Below are positions 34,360 to 43,558 of a stretch of DNA of 64,000 nucleotides, one piece after another; position 1 is the first letter of the stretch; each line of letters begins with the position of its first letter. This stretch comes from Rathayibacter sp. VKM Ac-2856. GTDB lineage: Bacteria; Actinomycetota; Actinomycetes; Actinomycetales; Microbacteriaceae. The notes under the pieces are model-generated. The model searched no databases and was not told the DNA's origin. It worked only from the letters and a program-made list of their open reading frames with translations. The stretch is taken from NCBI RefSeq assembly GCF_013205055.1, contig NZ_JABMLF010000001.1, forward strand, positions 1 through 64,000. The letters are read 5' to 3'. The position numbers and the translations under genes were made by a program.

Positions 34360-35583
34360 GTGACCGTTCCGTTCGATCCGCTCGAGGAGCTCGCCCTCGG
34401 CGACCTGCGCCGCAGGACGAGCCAGAAGTGGCGCGGCCATCCGGGAGACGTCCTCCCCCTCTGGGTGGCCGAGATGGACGTGCGCCTCGCTCCGCCGATC
34501 GAGGAGGCTCTGCACGCCGCGCTCTCGGCCGGCGACACCGGATACGCCTCCGGGGCCGGCTTCTCGGCCCTCGCCGAGGCCGTCGCCTCGTTCGCCGCGG
34601 AGCGGTGGCACTGGGACGGCTTCCCTGTCGGCGCGACCCGGGTGTTCAGCGATGTGATGACGGGTATCGTCGAGATGCTCGAGGTCAGCTCGTCGCCCGG
34701 CGACGCGGTCGTGGTCACCTCGCCCGTCTACGCCCCGTTCTTCTCGTACATCGGCCACTCGGGGCGCGAGGTCGTCGAGACCACGCTCTCGCCCGAGGGC
34801 AGACTCGACCTCGACGCGATCGAGGAGACGCTGCGGCGCCTCCGTGATCAGCGGCGCCGCACGGTCCTCCTCCTGTGCAATCCGCACAATCCGACGGGCA
34901 CCGTGCCTACCCGCGCCGAGCTCGAGGGTGTGGCGGCTCTGGCGCAGCGCTACGGCGTTCGGGTGCTGGTGGACGAGATCCACGGGCCGCTGACACTGGC
35001 CGGCGCCGTGTTCACCCCCTATCTGTCCGTCGCGGGCGCCGAGGACGCGATCGCGTTCACCTCCGCCTCGAAGGGGTGGAATCTCGCCGGGCTCAAGGCG
35101 GCACTCGCCTCAGCGGGCCCGGCCGCGGCCCGCGACCTCGCGGGCGTGCGCGCCGAGATCGACTACGCGCCCAGCCACCTCGGTGTCCTCGCGCACACGG
35201 CCGCGTTCCGCGAGGCCGGCGACTGGCTCGATGCCCTGCTCGCCTCCCTCGACCGCAAGCGCACGCTGACGGGCGAGCTGCTCGCCGAGCATCTGCCGCA
35301 GCTGACATGGCGGGAGCCGGAGGGGACCTACCTGGCCTGGATCGACTGCCGCGCCCTGTCCCTTCCCGAGACCGGGCCGCGCGACTCGTTCGCCGTCGCC
35401 ACCGATCTCGACGGAGCCGCGCAGCTTTTCGCCGAGCACGCGGGCGTCGCGGTCAACAGCGGGCACATCTTCGGCCGCGGCGGCGCCGGCTGCATCCGGT
35501 TGAACTTCGCCACGTCGACCGAGATCCTCACGACGGCCGTGACGCGGATGGGCGCCGCGGCGGCTGCCGCGGCGCCTCGCTGA
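34360..35583 (+). CDS. MalY/PatB family PLP-dependent C-S lyase/aminotransferase
   Basis: A 407-residue fold-type I PLP enzyme. Early GDVLPLWVAEMDVRLAPPIE, the LLCNPHNPTGTV motif, VDEIHGPL, and the Schiff-base lysine Lys238 in TSASKGWNLAGLK mark the MalY/PatB subgroup of cystathionine beta-lyase-like enzymes. The C-terminal Arg lies in GGAGCIRLNFAT. The GTG at 34360 follows GAGGAG. It probably cleaves cystathionine or other C-S substrates in the cytoplasm to give homocysteine or thiols, pyruvate and ammonia. It stands alone, converging on a secreted hydrolase gene with only 9 bp between them. Confidence 0.9.
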   Translation: MTVPFDPLEELALGDLRRRTSQKWRGHPGDVLPLWVAEMDVRLAPPIEEALHAALSAGDTGYASGAGFSALAEAVASFAAERWHWDGFPVGATRVFSDVMTGIVEMLEVSSSPGDAVVVTSPVYAPFFSYIGHSGREVVETTLSPEGRLDLDAIEETLRRLRDQRRRTVLLLCNPHNPTGTVPTRAELEGVAALAQRYGVRVLVDEIHGPLTLAGAVFTPYLSVAGAEDAIAFTSASKGWNLAGLKAALASAGPAAARDLAGVRAEIDYAPSHLGVLAHTAAFREAGDWLDALLASLDRKRTLTGELLAEHLPQLTWREPEGTYLAWIDCRALSLPETGPRDSFAVATDLDGAAQLFAEHAGVAVNSGHIFGRGGAGCIRLNFATSTEILTTAVTRMGAAAAAAAPR

Positions 35584-35592
35584 CCCCCTTCA

Positions 35593-37479
35593 TCAGCAGG
35601 TCCTCGGGGCGTAGCCGAGCACGCGCTGCTCGACTGCGCCCGCCTCGCCGAGCGAGACCGTCACGGACCCGGCCGCCACCGACGTCCTCCGCGTGGTGAA
35701 CGCGTGAGTCGCGCTCGTCCCCGGCGCGACGCTCGCGAAGGTGCGCGACCCGAAGGGCGTCTCGAACAGGACCCGCAGCGGCACCGACTCCTGGTTCCGG
35801 CAGGTCGCCGTGATGTACACGCTGCTGCCCGCGCACCGCGTGCTGACGGTCGTCGTCGCGGCGTACTGCACGGGAGCGGCGCCGAGACGCGTGACTGTGA
35901 GGTCGCGGAACTCGGCGGTGCCGAAGCCGTAGCTGCTCTGCAGACCCACGTAGCTCGCCGCGGGGCGGTGCGTCGAGTCGGACGCCGACAGCACGAGCAC
36001 GCCGTCGTCGAAGAGCCGCAGCTGCGCACCCTCGACCTCGAAGCGAAGACGGTGCTCCACTCCCGCGATGATCTCGCTCGCCGCGCCGACTCCTGCGAGC
36101 TTCGTGTTCTGCCCGTTCGCGAGGCGGCCGAGGGCGTAGCGGTTCCCCCACGCCGAGATGCCGGCGTAGTAGTGGTCGCCCCGGGTCGTGCTGCGCGCGA
36201 TCACGACCGTGTCGCGACCCTCGGGCGTCGATCCCGTGGGAGTGACGGCGACCGAGACGGCGTAGTCCGGCGCCTGCAGCAGCGCGTTGCCCTGGAGGGC
36301 CTGCGGTGAGGTGCTCGGCGCGTTGCCGAGGCTGCGGGCCGCTCCGTCCCGGATCTCGAAGGACGCTCCGGTGGGCACGACCGCGGCGTGCGTCATCGCC
36401 CACTTCGCGGGGTCGATGACGGCGACGGAAGCGCTCCAGACGGCGAGCTGGATCGTCTCGTTCCAGCCGGGCCGGTTGTTCTTGACGTTGTAGAGAAGGT
36501 GGGTGCGGCCCTGGTGCTCGACGGCGAAGGAGCGGTAGATCATCGAGTCCTCCGGGCCGCCGACGACGCCGAGGTCGAGGTCGAGGCGCGAGCGGTCGAG
36601 GGTCCAGGCGAGGCCGTCGGGGGAGGTCATGCGGCCCGCGCGCGACGGGTGGTCGGCCTGCCAGCCGATGACGCGGCTCTCGTAGGTCCCGTCGGCGAGC
36701 CTGCGGACGTTGGGACCGCCGACTCCGAGCGATGCCCAGCCGCCGTCCTCCATCGGCCGGACGAGGGGGTTGGCGGGGTGCTTCGTCCAGGGTCCCTCCG
36801 GGCGGACGGCGGTGGCATAGCAGATGAACTCGGGCTCGCCACCGGCCGAGGCGATCTTGCCGGCGGTGTACCACATCTTCCAGAGGCCGGCCGTGGCATC
36901 GTGCAGGAGCGACGAGTTGTAGAGGAAGCCGTCCTCCCACACCGCGGTCGGCGCGAGCACCACGCCCTTCTTCTCGAAGGGCCCGTCCGGCTGCGTCGCC
37001 ACCGCGTAGTGGATCCGGCCGATGCCCGAGGTGTCCATGCCGAAGTAGGTCATGTGCCACAGGCCGTCCTTCAGCACGACACTGGGCTGGTTGAGGTAGC
37101 CGCGTTCCGTCTCGAGGGTGGGGAGGAGTAGCGCCTCGGGCCGCTTCGTCCAGGTGAGACCGTCCTCGCTGGTTGCGTAGCCGATACCGTGCAGCGAGCC
37201 GTACCAGCTCTTGAACAGTGGTCCCGACCCGGAGTCGTAGACGCAGCAGGGGTCCTGGAGGAGGTCGCTCTCCCAGGGGAGGTCCTTCTCCAGGATCACG
37301 CCGCGCCGCTCCCATCCCGGGATCGGCAGGAATCCGTCGTGCAGGAGGATCTGCGGGGGAGTGGCGGCGAGAGGTGCGGCCTGCGCCGGCAGGCCGGCGA
37401 GCAGGGCCGCTCCGCCGGCGAGTGCGCCGCCGAGCAGTGCGCGCCTGGAGGCGCCGGCGAGGGGGTGCGGATCGGTCAC
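35593..37479 (-). CDS. Tat-secreted beta-propeller hydrolase (GH43/GH32-like fold) with C-terminal cysteine-bounded domain
   Basis: A 628-residue exported protein. The signal peptide has the twin-arginine sequence ASRRALLGG and ends near PAQA. Residues 40-385 repeat short blades of the type YATSEDGLTW, IHYAVATQPDGPF, ICYATAVRPEGPW and MTSPDGLAWTLDRS, the pattern of five-bladed propeller glycosidases, but the catalytic acids cannot be assigned with confidence. Residues 400-545 are a lectin-like/DUF1080-like sandwich (NALLQAPDYAVSVAV to GTAEFRDLTV). The last 82 residues (from TRCAGSS to PRTC) are a domain shared with the proteins at 38298 and 61930. It converges on the C-S lyase gene. Substrate unknown. 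Confidence 0.75.
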   Translation of the reverse strand: MTDPHPLAGASRRALLGGALAGGAALLAGLPAQAAPLAATPPQILLHDGFLPIPGWERRGVILEKDLPWESDLLQDPCCVYDSGSGPLFKSWYGSLHGIGYATSEDGLTWTKRPEALLLPTLETERGYLNQPSVVLKDGLWHMTYFGMDTSGIGRIHYAVATQPDGPFEKKGVVLAPTAVWEDGFLYNSSLLHDATAGLWKMWYTAGKIASAGGEPEFICYATAVRPEGPWTKHPANPLVRPMEDGGWASLGVGGPNVRRLADGTYESRVIGWQADHPSRAGRMTSPDGLAWTLDRSRLDLDLGVVGGPEDSMIYRSFAVEHQGRTHLLYNVKNNRPGWNETIQLAVWSASVAVIDPAKWAMTHAAVVPTGASFEIRDGAARSLGNAPSTSPQALQGNALLQAPDYAVSVAVTPTGSTPEGRDTVVIARSTTRGDHYYAGISAWGNRYALGRLANGQNTKLAGVGAASEIIAGVEHRLRFEVEGAQLRLFDDGVLVLSASDSTHRPAASYVGLQSSYGFGTAEFRDLTVTRLGAAPVQYAATTTVSTRCAGSSVYITATCRNQESVPLRVLFETPFGSRTFASVAPGTSATHAFTTRRTSVAAGSVTVSLGEAGAVEQRVLGYAPRTC

Positions 37480-37510
37480 GGGTGGCTCCTCATCGAGCGG
37501 TGGTGAGACG

Positions 37511-37537
37511 GGCCCGCGCGAGGGCTTCGCGCGGGCC
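37511..37537 (-). terminator. Terminator hairpin after the WxL-like gene
   Basis: GGCCCGCGCGA (37511-37521) pairs perfectly with TCGCGCGGGCC (37527-37537) around a 5-base loop, 27 bp beyond the stop of the minus-strand gene at 37565. It separates that gene from the next minus-strand gene. Confidence 0.7.
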
Positions 37538-37564
37538 GCAGGGGGAGATTCGGGACGAGGGCCG

Positions 37565-38185
37565 CTACTCCATCAGCGTCAGCGTCAGCGTCGAGCTGTA
37601 GTCGCCCGCGGCGGTCGCCGGGAGCGTCTCGAGGACGAGCTCGGCGGTCGAAGTCCAGCTGCCCTCGGTCGCGACGTCGGCGGAGTCGTCGGTGATCGCC
37701 AGGAACTCCTGGTCCACGAGCCCGACGTTGCCGGGGGCGTCGTCGAAGACGGTCCCGACATCGGATCCGGCCGAGACGATCCCGCTGTCGCCACCGTCGA
37801 TCAGTCGGGGCGACCAGCCGAGCTGCGTCGTCGGGATCGCCTCCTGGCCCGCGCTGCCGACGAACGCGGACGCGGTGCCGAGCACGTACCAGCCCGCCCC
37901 GTCGGGGATGTCGGCTGCCGCGCGGGTGTCGGTGACGGTGACGGTCGGGAGGGTGCCGGTGAAGCGGCGCAGCTGCGGTGTCGATCCCGTCTCGGTGAGG
38001 GCGGTGGAGGTCCCGGCGACGCTCATGGACAGGACCCCGGGCGTGGTGAGCGGGGTGATGGTCACGTCGACCGAGACGGAGTCGTCGCCGAGCTCGGCGG
38101 CGACCGCCTGGCCGGCGACGGCGGTGAGGAGCAGGCAGCCGGCGGCGGCGACCGCGGAGCGGGCCAGGAGGGTGCGACGCGTCAT
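37565..38185 (-). CDS. Secreted surface protein, WxL-like
   Basis: A 206-residue protein. The N-terminus has RRTLLARSAVAAAGCLLLTA and cleavage near AVAA, a Sec or Tat-type signal. The mature part is beta-rich, without Cys, and ends in DYSSTLTLTLME with internal GWYVLG and QLGWSPRLI, reminiscent of WxL surface domains that attach non-covalently to the cell wall. The start at 38185 has only a weak AAGAAG upstream. It lies between two secreted enzymes transcribed in the same direction and bounded by hairpins on both sides. It may be an adhesin or scaffold; the family assignment is tentative. Confidence 0.65.
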   Translation of the reverse strand: MTRRTLLARSAVAAAGCLLLTAVAGQAVAAELGDDSVSVDVTITPLTTPGVLSMSVAGTSTALTETGSTPQLRRFTGTLPTVTVTDTRAAADIPDGAGWYVLGTASAFVGSAGQEAIPTTQLGWSPRLIDGGDSGIVSAGSDVGTVFDDAPGNVGLVDQEFLAITDDSADVATEGSWTSTAELVLETLPATAAGDYSSTLTLTLME

Positions 38186-38254
38186 TGCTTCTTCTTTCGA
38201 GTCTGACTCGCGGACGAGCGAGGGAGGGATCCGGCCGGCGGCCGGAGGGGGAGC

Positions 38255-38292
38255 GGAGGGAGGGGAGCGGGTCGTCCCGCTCCCCTCCCTCC
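38255..38292 (-). terminator. Perfect 17-bp hairpin after the large glycosidase
   Basis: GGAGGGAGGGGAGCGGG (38255-38271) pairs without mismatch with CCCGCTCCCCTCCCTCC (38276-38292) around a 4-base loop, 6 bp beyond the stop codon at 38298. An intrinsic terminator of unusual strength for the long minus-strand transcript. Confidence 0.8.
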
Positions 38293-38297
38293 CGTGC

Positions 38298-41200
38298 TCA
38301 GCAGCTGCGAGCGGTGTACGGCGCGTCGACGGTCCGGCTGAGGGCCTTCCCGTTCACGGTCGCCGTCGCGTCGACGGTGGCGGTGCCCGCCGGGATCGAG
38401 CCGAGGCGCGTGGTGAACGCCTGCGTCGCCGAGGAGCCGGGCTTCACGCCCGGGAAGACCTTGGTGCCGTAGGCGGTGCGGAGCGTGATGCCCATCGGCG
38501 TCGCCTCCTCGTTCTTCGCGGTGACGGTGAGCACGACCTTGCCGTTGATGCACCGCGAGCTTGCCGACGCCGTCACCTTCAGCGCGGGGGCCGCGGCGAT
38601 GGTGAAGGAGGCGGTGGGCGACGCGGTGGACGCTCCGACCGAGTTGGTCGCGACGACGCTCGCGGTGTAGGTCCCTGCAGGCAGGCCTGCGAACACGGCG
38701 CTCGTGGTCGTGCCGGTCTTCGTGATCGCCGCGCCCCCGGTCGGGGTGACGGTGGCGGTGTAGCCCGTGATCGCCGCCCCTCCGTCGGCCGGGGCGGTCC
38801 ACGAGAGGGTGGCCGCGTCACCGGCGACGGCGACGGTGGGTGCCGCCGGTGCCTTCGGAGCCGTGGTGGCGCCCGGCTCGACCGTGACGGTCACGCTGGG
38901 CCGGACCGTGGTCCCGGCCATCGCGCCGAGCACCGTGAAGGTGCCAGCGGTGGCGTAGGACGCAGGCGGGACGGCGTCCCAGGTGACGGCGCGCGACTCC
39001 TTCGCTCCGGTGCCGCCGCTGAAGACGGCGACCGCGGTGCGCGGGAGGACGGGCGCCTTGCCCAGGGCCGTGGTCGCGGTCTGCTGCTCGATGGAGGAGA
39101 TGTCGCTGCCGCTGTCGCCGACGCTGATGGTCGCCGTGACCGCCTGCGTCGATCCCGTCAGCACGCCGGTCGCGGTGATCACGCCGGGTGTCGCGAAGCG
39201 GGAGGCGGGGATCGCGTCCCAGGTCGCGCGCAGCTCGCCGCGCGAGCCGTCCGAGTAGACGGCGACGACGGTCGCGGGCAGCGTCACCGGGGTGTTGACC
39301 GTGGTGCGCTTGGCCACCGCCTCGAAGGAGCCCGGGTAGTCGGCGTAGACGTCGAACTCGGATGCGGCGATCGCGGAGTAGGCACCACTCGTGGACCGGC
39401 TGGCCTGGACGGTCGCGCGCAGCTGCGTGGTCGTCACCGGGGTGAAGGCCACCTCGCTGGGCGTGCCGATCGCGTTCACCGGGTACTGGGTCCCGGGGCG
39501 CAGGACGACCGGCTTCCAGGTGGTGCCGTCGAGGTACTCGAGCGACCAGGAGGCGGGAAGGGCGACGCCGCCCCCGCTGCCCTGTTCCGCGTCGTTCCAG
39601 AACGACGCCCCGGCGCCGGCCACCCGCGTCGGGGTGGACCAGGTGTAAGTGAGCGTCTGGCTCGCCGGGCGGGTGCCGTCGGCGTACGTGCCCCAGAGCT
39701 TCGTCTGCTCGGTCTGCGCACCGGCCACCGTCTCTCCGTCGTTGATCGAGGCGAGGCGGTTCCACGGGGCGACGTAGGAGGCGGACGGAGTCGCGTACGA
39801 CCCGACCTCCGGGCCCAGCGGTCGGACGTCCGAGACCTCGACGACCTGCTCGAGCGTCGTCTCCTTCACGGTGTCCGAGGCGGTGAAGCGCAGCGTGTAC
39901 GAGCCGGGCTTCGAGAAGCGGACCGTCGTCGCCGCGGAGGCCGCGTCGGTGAAGGTCGCCGTCGAGTCCGCGGGCTTCGCGACCACGGTCCACGCCTGGC
40001 TGAGCTCGCCGATCGGCAGTCCGTCGTCGGAGGCGGTTCCGGTGAATCGGGCGATGCTCGGGTCGGCGACGGCGAGGCGCTGGATCGACACGACGGGTGC
40101 CGCGTTCTCGGCCGGCGTGTAGGCGGCCGTCACGTTCTTCAGCTGCACCTCCTTGATGCCGGTCTTCTGGCCCTGCTGGTGCGCGACGAGGACCCTGATC
40201 TTCTGGGTCGTCACGTCGGCGAACCGGACGGTGTTCTCGTTGCCGGTCGGGACCTTCGGCGTGCGGGCCTGAGCCGTCACCGACTTCCAGGCCGCGCCGT
40301 CCCAGTACTGCACCGAGTACGACTTCGGCGCGGAGTAGCCCTGCACGGTCGTGCCCGAGGAGGTGCGGTAGAAGTAGATCCCGGCCTGGTTCACCTTCTG
40401 CGCGCTGCCGAGGTCGATCTCCAGCCAGTCGCTGGCGTTCGGCGAACCGGCGGTGCCCCAGAAGGGCTCGTTGACGGTGGAGCCGTCGACGGCGTTCGCC
40501 GGGACGAGGCTCTTGCCCGAGGGGGTGCTGCCGCCGGCCGAGTAGGAGGCCGTGGCGGTCCTGCCCTGGGCGAGGTCGGGCGCTGCGCTGGTGGTCGGGT
40601 CGACGTCCACGCCGGCCTTGCCGAGCAGGTCGACGACCCGGTCGGTGGCGGCGAAGCGCACGTCCTGCGCGGGCTTCACGGCGTTCGCGGCCGAGTAGAG
40701 CACGGTCGCGTCGGTCGTGACGGCACCGGTGACGGTGTCGAACTCGACCGGCATCAGGCTGTCGATCGTGAAGGCGCGCTTCCCGTCGAGGTAGACGGAG
40801 TAGCCCTCGGGGGTGTCGCCGTAGTGGCGCGTTCCTCCGGGCTCGTCCCACACGATCGTGAGGTCCTTGTCGTGGTACTTCAGGTTGTTGGCCGTGAAGT
40901 GGTCCCAGTCGATGTCGATGGGCGAGAGCTCGAGGACCGAGTCGGTGCGGGCCTGCAGGCCCATCGCGTCCTCGACGACGGTGAAGTTCGTCGTGCCGAG
41001 CTGGGTCTGGTGGATCCAGGAGCGGTACTTGATCGATCCACCGTCGGCGGCCGAGCCGTGCGACCAGAACTCGTTCTCGTTCTGGCGGGTGACGTCGCCC
41101 TTCTCGTAGCTGGCCCAGGCGTTCCAGTAGAGCATCTTCTTGTAGTAGTCGCTGGTCAGGTACGAGTTCGGGTAGTCGCGCAGTGTCGAGGAGAGCAGGC

Positions 41201-43244
41201 GGAACATGACCGTCGAGTTGATGGTCGAGAAGTTGTTCGAGTAGTGCTTGCCCGAGCCGGCGTCGCGCAGCGCCCGGGACTTCGCGTCCTTCTGATTGGC
41301 GGTGTAGAAGGGGAAGGGCGCGTACTGCTCGCTGTCGACGAAGAGGCGGAAGGCGTCGAGGTACTTCTGGTCGAAGTCCGCGTCGCCCGGCTTGGGCATG
41401 AGGCCGACGGTGTACGGGTAGTACATGTTGACCTCCTTCCACGGGATCTTCGATCCGGCGGGAAGGCCCGAGGAGCCGTCCGAGTAGGAGGCCTTGATCA
41501 TGTTGCCGAAGAAGCCGGCCTCGTCGGCGGTGCTGCGCTTGTCCTCCCAGAGGACGTCGAGGACCGACTTCTTGATCGCCTCGGCCTGCGCTGTCATGCG
41601 ATCGGCGCCCGCGGTGTCGCCGGCGAGGCGGTAGGCCTCGGCGGCTGCTACGGCACCGGAGTAGAGGTAGGCGCTCTCGGGACGGTCCATCGGGTAGGAG
41701 TTCCACGCGTCCTTGTTGCGCCACGAGAACGAGACAGCGTCGACGTCGTTGCCGGTGAGGGCGGGGTTCGAGTACTCGAGGAGGTTGTTCTTGTTCGAGT
41801 CGAACTCGGCCAGCTGGCCGGTGATGTCGTCCTCGGCGTAGGTCGCGAGCTTGTCGGCGATCGCCGAGTCGCCGCCGTGCAGCGCGTACGAGTTCCACGC
41901 GGCCTCGGAGATGTAGTTGGTGTAGCTGCTGTTCCAGTTGACCGGGTTGCCGGGGTTGTCGATGTAGCGGCTCTGGCGGGCCGTCTCACCGGCCGAGAGC
42001 CAGGTGCCGTAGGCGCTGGAAGGGTCGCGGAAGTACTTCATGTCCTCGATGAACATGCCTGCCGTGAGGACGATCGCGTTGTTGTAGGCCTGTCCGAAGA
42101 CCCCCTCCATCGAGGTGGGGAACTGGTAGTCGTTGCCGGGCACCTGCGCGTCGAGGAAGTTCGTGCGCAGCAGCCACCAGCGGTAGAAGAGCGTCTTGTC
42201 GATCTCGCCCGAAGGCGTCTCGAGGTAGGGGATGTTCTCGACCCACCACGTGTTGTAGCTCGTGGTCTGCGTCGTGAAGGCTGCCTGCGGGGTCGCCGCG
42301 GCGATCGACTGGAACTCGGTGGTGCTCTCGGGGATCTCGGCGGTGGTGAAGCCGAGCTGCAGCTTCACGTCGGCCGGGGTGGTCGATGCCGAGACGGTGC
42401 GCGTGAGCGCGGTCCCGTCGACCCCGAAGCCGTCGCCCGAGAAGCGGGTCGCGACCTGGGTGACGTTGTTCGCGGTCGTGACCGAGCCGGTCAGCTCGCT
42501 GCCGGCCGCGGTCCGGGCCAGGCCGGACTCGGCGCGGAGGGCGACCGTCTTCGTGGAGCCGTCGGTCGTACTGACCTGCAGCCGCTCGACCGCGACGTTC
42601 TGCCGCGAGATGAACTTCGTCTGCTTCACCAGCAGGCCGCCGCCGGTGTACTCGGAGTACCAGTAGCTGGGCGTGTTGTGACGCTTCGCCTGATTCTCCT
42701 GGAGGGAGACGGCGGCGCCGTTCACGCTCGCGGTCAGGGTCGAGCCGCTCTGGCCGAGGTCCTCGATGTAGGCGATGCGGCCGCGGAAGCCCAGCCCCGC
42801 GTCAGAGTTCTGCATGTAGACGGCGCGTCCGCGCGAGAAGAAGACGCCGTTGTTGTCGTAGTCGATGTTCGCGGGCTGGTCCGAGACGAAGTCGAGCCCG
42901 CCCGCCTCGTCGGGCTGCACGCCGTCGCGCGAGAGCATCCGGTCGAGCCAGAAGTCCTTGCCCGGAGCAGAGCCGGCGCCGGCCGCGATGTCCGCTGCGT
43001 AGATCTTCCCGAGGTGGGAGACGGTGGGATCGTAGGTCGCCGTCGTCGACGGGATGGCCTTGTCGCCGTTGGCGAAGGTGGGATAGCCGAGGCTCTGGTT
43101 GCTGTTCTGCAGGCCCTCGTCGTACGGATCCCACGCCGTGGCCGCGGACGCGGGCGCAGCGACGAGAACCGATCCGGCGAGGACCGCCGTGAGGGCGGTG
43201 GCGAGTGCGGACGTGACCGCTCGGGCTCTTGTGGGTGTTCGCAT
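38298..43244 (-). CDS. Very large secreted multidomain glycoside hydrolase (MGH1/GH63-like barrel)
   Basis: A 1648-residue exported protein; the signal peptide ends near PASA at residue 34. Approximate domains: N-terminal beta domain 35-335; (alpha/alpha)6 barrel 340-760 (FYRWWLLRTNFLDAQ, FPTSMEGVFGQAYNN, FGNMIKASYSDG, WKEVNMYYPYTVGLMP); discoidin-like F5/8C domain 886-1036; PKD/Ig-like 1046-1138; second discoidin-like 1148-1301; two Ig-like bacterial domains 1305-1453; fibronectin III 1461-1548; and an 86-residue C-terminal domain (SRCINGK to TARSC) shared with two other proteins here. The ATG at 43244 has GGGAG upstream; the frame is open further but only into the GH127 gene's complement. 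Such barrels act on mannosides, glucosides or arabinosides; the specificity is unknown. A LacI-type operator lies upstream. Confidence 0.82.
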   Translation of the reverse strand: MRTPTRARAVTSALATALTAVLAGSVLVAAPASAATAWDPYDEGLQNSNQSLGYPTFANGDKAIPSTTATYDPTVSHLGKIYAADIAAGAGSAPGKDFWLDRMLSRDGVQPDEAGGLDFVSDQPANIDYDNNGVFFSRGRAVYMQNSDAGLGFRGRIAYIEDLGQSGSTLTASVNGAAVSLQENQAKRHNTPSYWYSEYTGGGLLVKQTKFISRQNVAVERLQVSTTDGSTKTVALRAESGLARTAAGSELTGSVTTANNVTQVATRFSGDGFGVDGTALTRTVSASTTPADVKLQLGFTTAEIPESTTEFQSIAAATPQAAFTTQTTSYNTWWVENIPYLETPSGEIDKTLFYRWWLLRTNFLDAQVPGNDYQFPTSMEGVFGQAYNNAIVLTAGMFIEDMKYFRDPSSAYGTWLSAGETARQSRYIDNPGNPVNWNSSYTNYISEAAWNSYALHGGDSAIADKLATYAEDDITGQLAEFDSNKNNLLEYSNPALTGNDVDAVSFSWRNKDAWNSYPMDRPESAYLYSGAVAAAEAYRLAGDTAGADRMTAQAEAIKKSVLDVLWEDKRSTADEAGFFGNMIKASYSDGSSGLPAGSKIPWKEVNMYYPYTVGLMPKPGDADFDQKYLDAFRLFVDSEQYAPFPFYTANQKDAKSRALRDAGSGKHYSNNFSTINSTVMFRLLSSTLRDYPNSYLTSDYYKKMLYWNAWASYEKGDVTRQNENEFWSHGSAADGGSIKYRSWIHQTQLGTTNFTVVEDAMGLQARTDSVLELSPIDIDWDHFTANNLKYHDKDLTIVWDEPGGTRHYGDTPEGYSVYLDGKRAFTIDSLMPVEFDTVTGAVTTDATVLYSAANAVKPAQDVRFAATDRVVDLLGKAGVDVDPTTSAAPDLAQGRTATASYSAGGSTPSGKSLVPANAVDGSTVNEPFWGTAGSPNASDWLEIDLGSAQKVNQAGIYFYRTSSGTTVQGYSAPKSYSVQYWDGAAWKSVTAQARTPKVPTGNENTVRFADVTTQKIRVLVAHQQGQKTGIKEVQLKNVTAAYTPAENAAPVVSIQRLAVADPSIARFTGTASDDGLPIGELSQAWTVVAKPADSTATFTDAASAATTVRFSKPGSYTLRFTASDTVKETTLEQVVEVSDVRPLGPEVGSYATPSASYVAPWNRLASINDGETVAGAQTEQTKLWGTYADGTRPASQTLTYTWSTPTRVAGAGASFWNDAEQGSGGGVALPASWSLEYLDGTTWKPVVLRPGTQYPVNAIGTPSEVAFTPVTTTQLRATVQASRSTSGAYSAIAASEFDVYADYPGSFEAVAKRTTVNTPVTLPATVVAVYSDGSRGELRATWDAIPASRFATPGVITATGVLTGSTQAVTATISVGDSGSDISSIEQQTATTALGKAPVLPRTAVAVFSGGTGAKESRAVTWDAVPPASYATAGTFTVLGAMAGTTVRPSVTVTVEPGATTAPKAPAAPTVAVAGDAATLSWTAPADGGAAITGYTATVTPTGGAAITKTGTTTSAVFAGLPAGTYTASVVATNSVGASTASPTASFTIAAAPALKVTASASSRCINGKVVLTVTAKNEEATPMGITLRTAYGTKVFPGVKPGSSATQAFTTRLGSIPAGTATVDATATVNGKALSRTVDAPYTARSC

Positions 43245-43558
43245 CGTCGCGGACGCTCCCGTTCTGTTCGACTCTGAAGGAAGGAACCGGTCTCGCCGAA
43301 CCGAGGAGGCGGGAGGGACCACGAGCACGCTAACAATCTCCTGAGAGAAGCGAAAGCCTTTTAATGTGGTTTCGCTCCCCCTCACCGCAAAATGACGAAA
43401 AACCCTGCGGATCAGGTGGACGATCCGATGATGAGCGAACGAAAGAAGCGAAAGTCTATCGATCTGCGCGATGGCACCGCTCCGGCGGGAGACAGCGAAG
43501 AGCCGCCGCGGAGCAGAGCTCCACGACGGCTCGTCGTTCCTGTCGATCGCGATCCTGG
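43245..43558. other. Promoter region of the large glycosidase, 3' region of GH127
   Basis: A 314-bp gap between two minus-strand genes. It carries GCGAAAGCCTTTTAAT at 43350-43365 with TTTCGC at 43370-43375, and another GCGAAAGT half-site at 43448-43455. A plus-strand frame at 43392-43619 lacks a ribosome-binding site and is not accepted as a gene. Confidence 0.5.
43350..43375. promoter_or_regulatory. Candidate LacI operator of the large glycosidase
   Basis: GCGAAAGCCTTTTAAT matches GCGAAA-NGCC-TTT of the perfect palindrome at 50056-50071, and an outer TTTCGC at 43370-43375 pairs with the same GCGAAA. The site is about 105 bp upstream of the start. Confidence 0.5.

Noticed and set aside
37692-43277. 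A 1861-codon open frame on the plus strand opposite the large glycosidase and the WxL-like gene
   Set aside because: It is the complement of well-supported genes, with very Arg/Gly/Val-rich, low-complexity translation and no domain features. In high-GC DNA the antisense frame often stays open.
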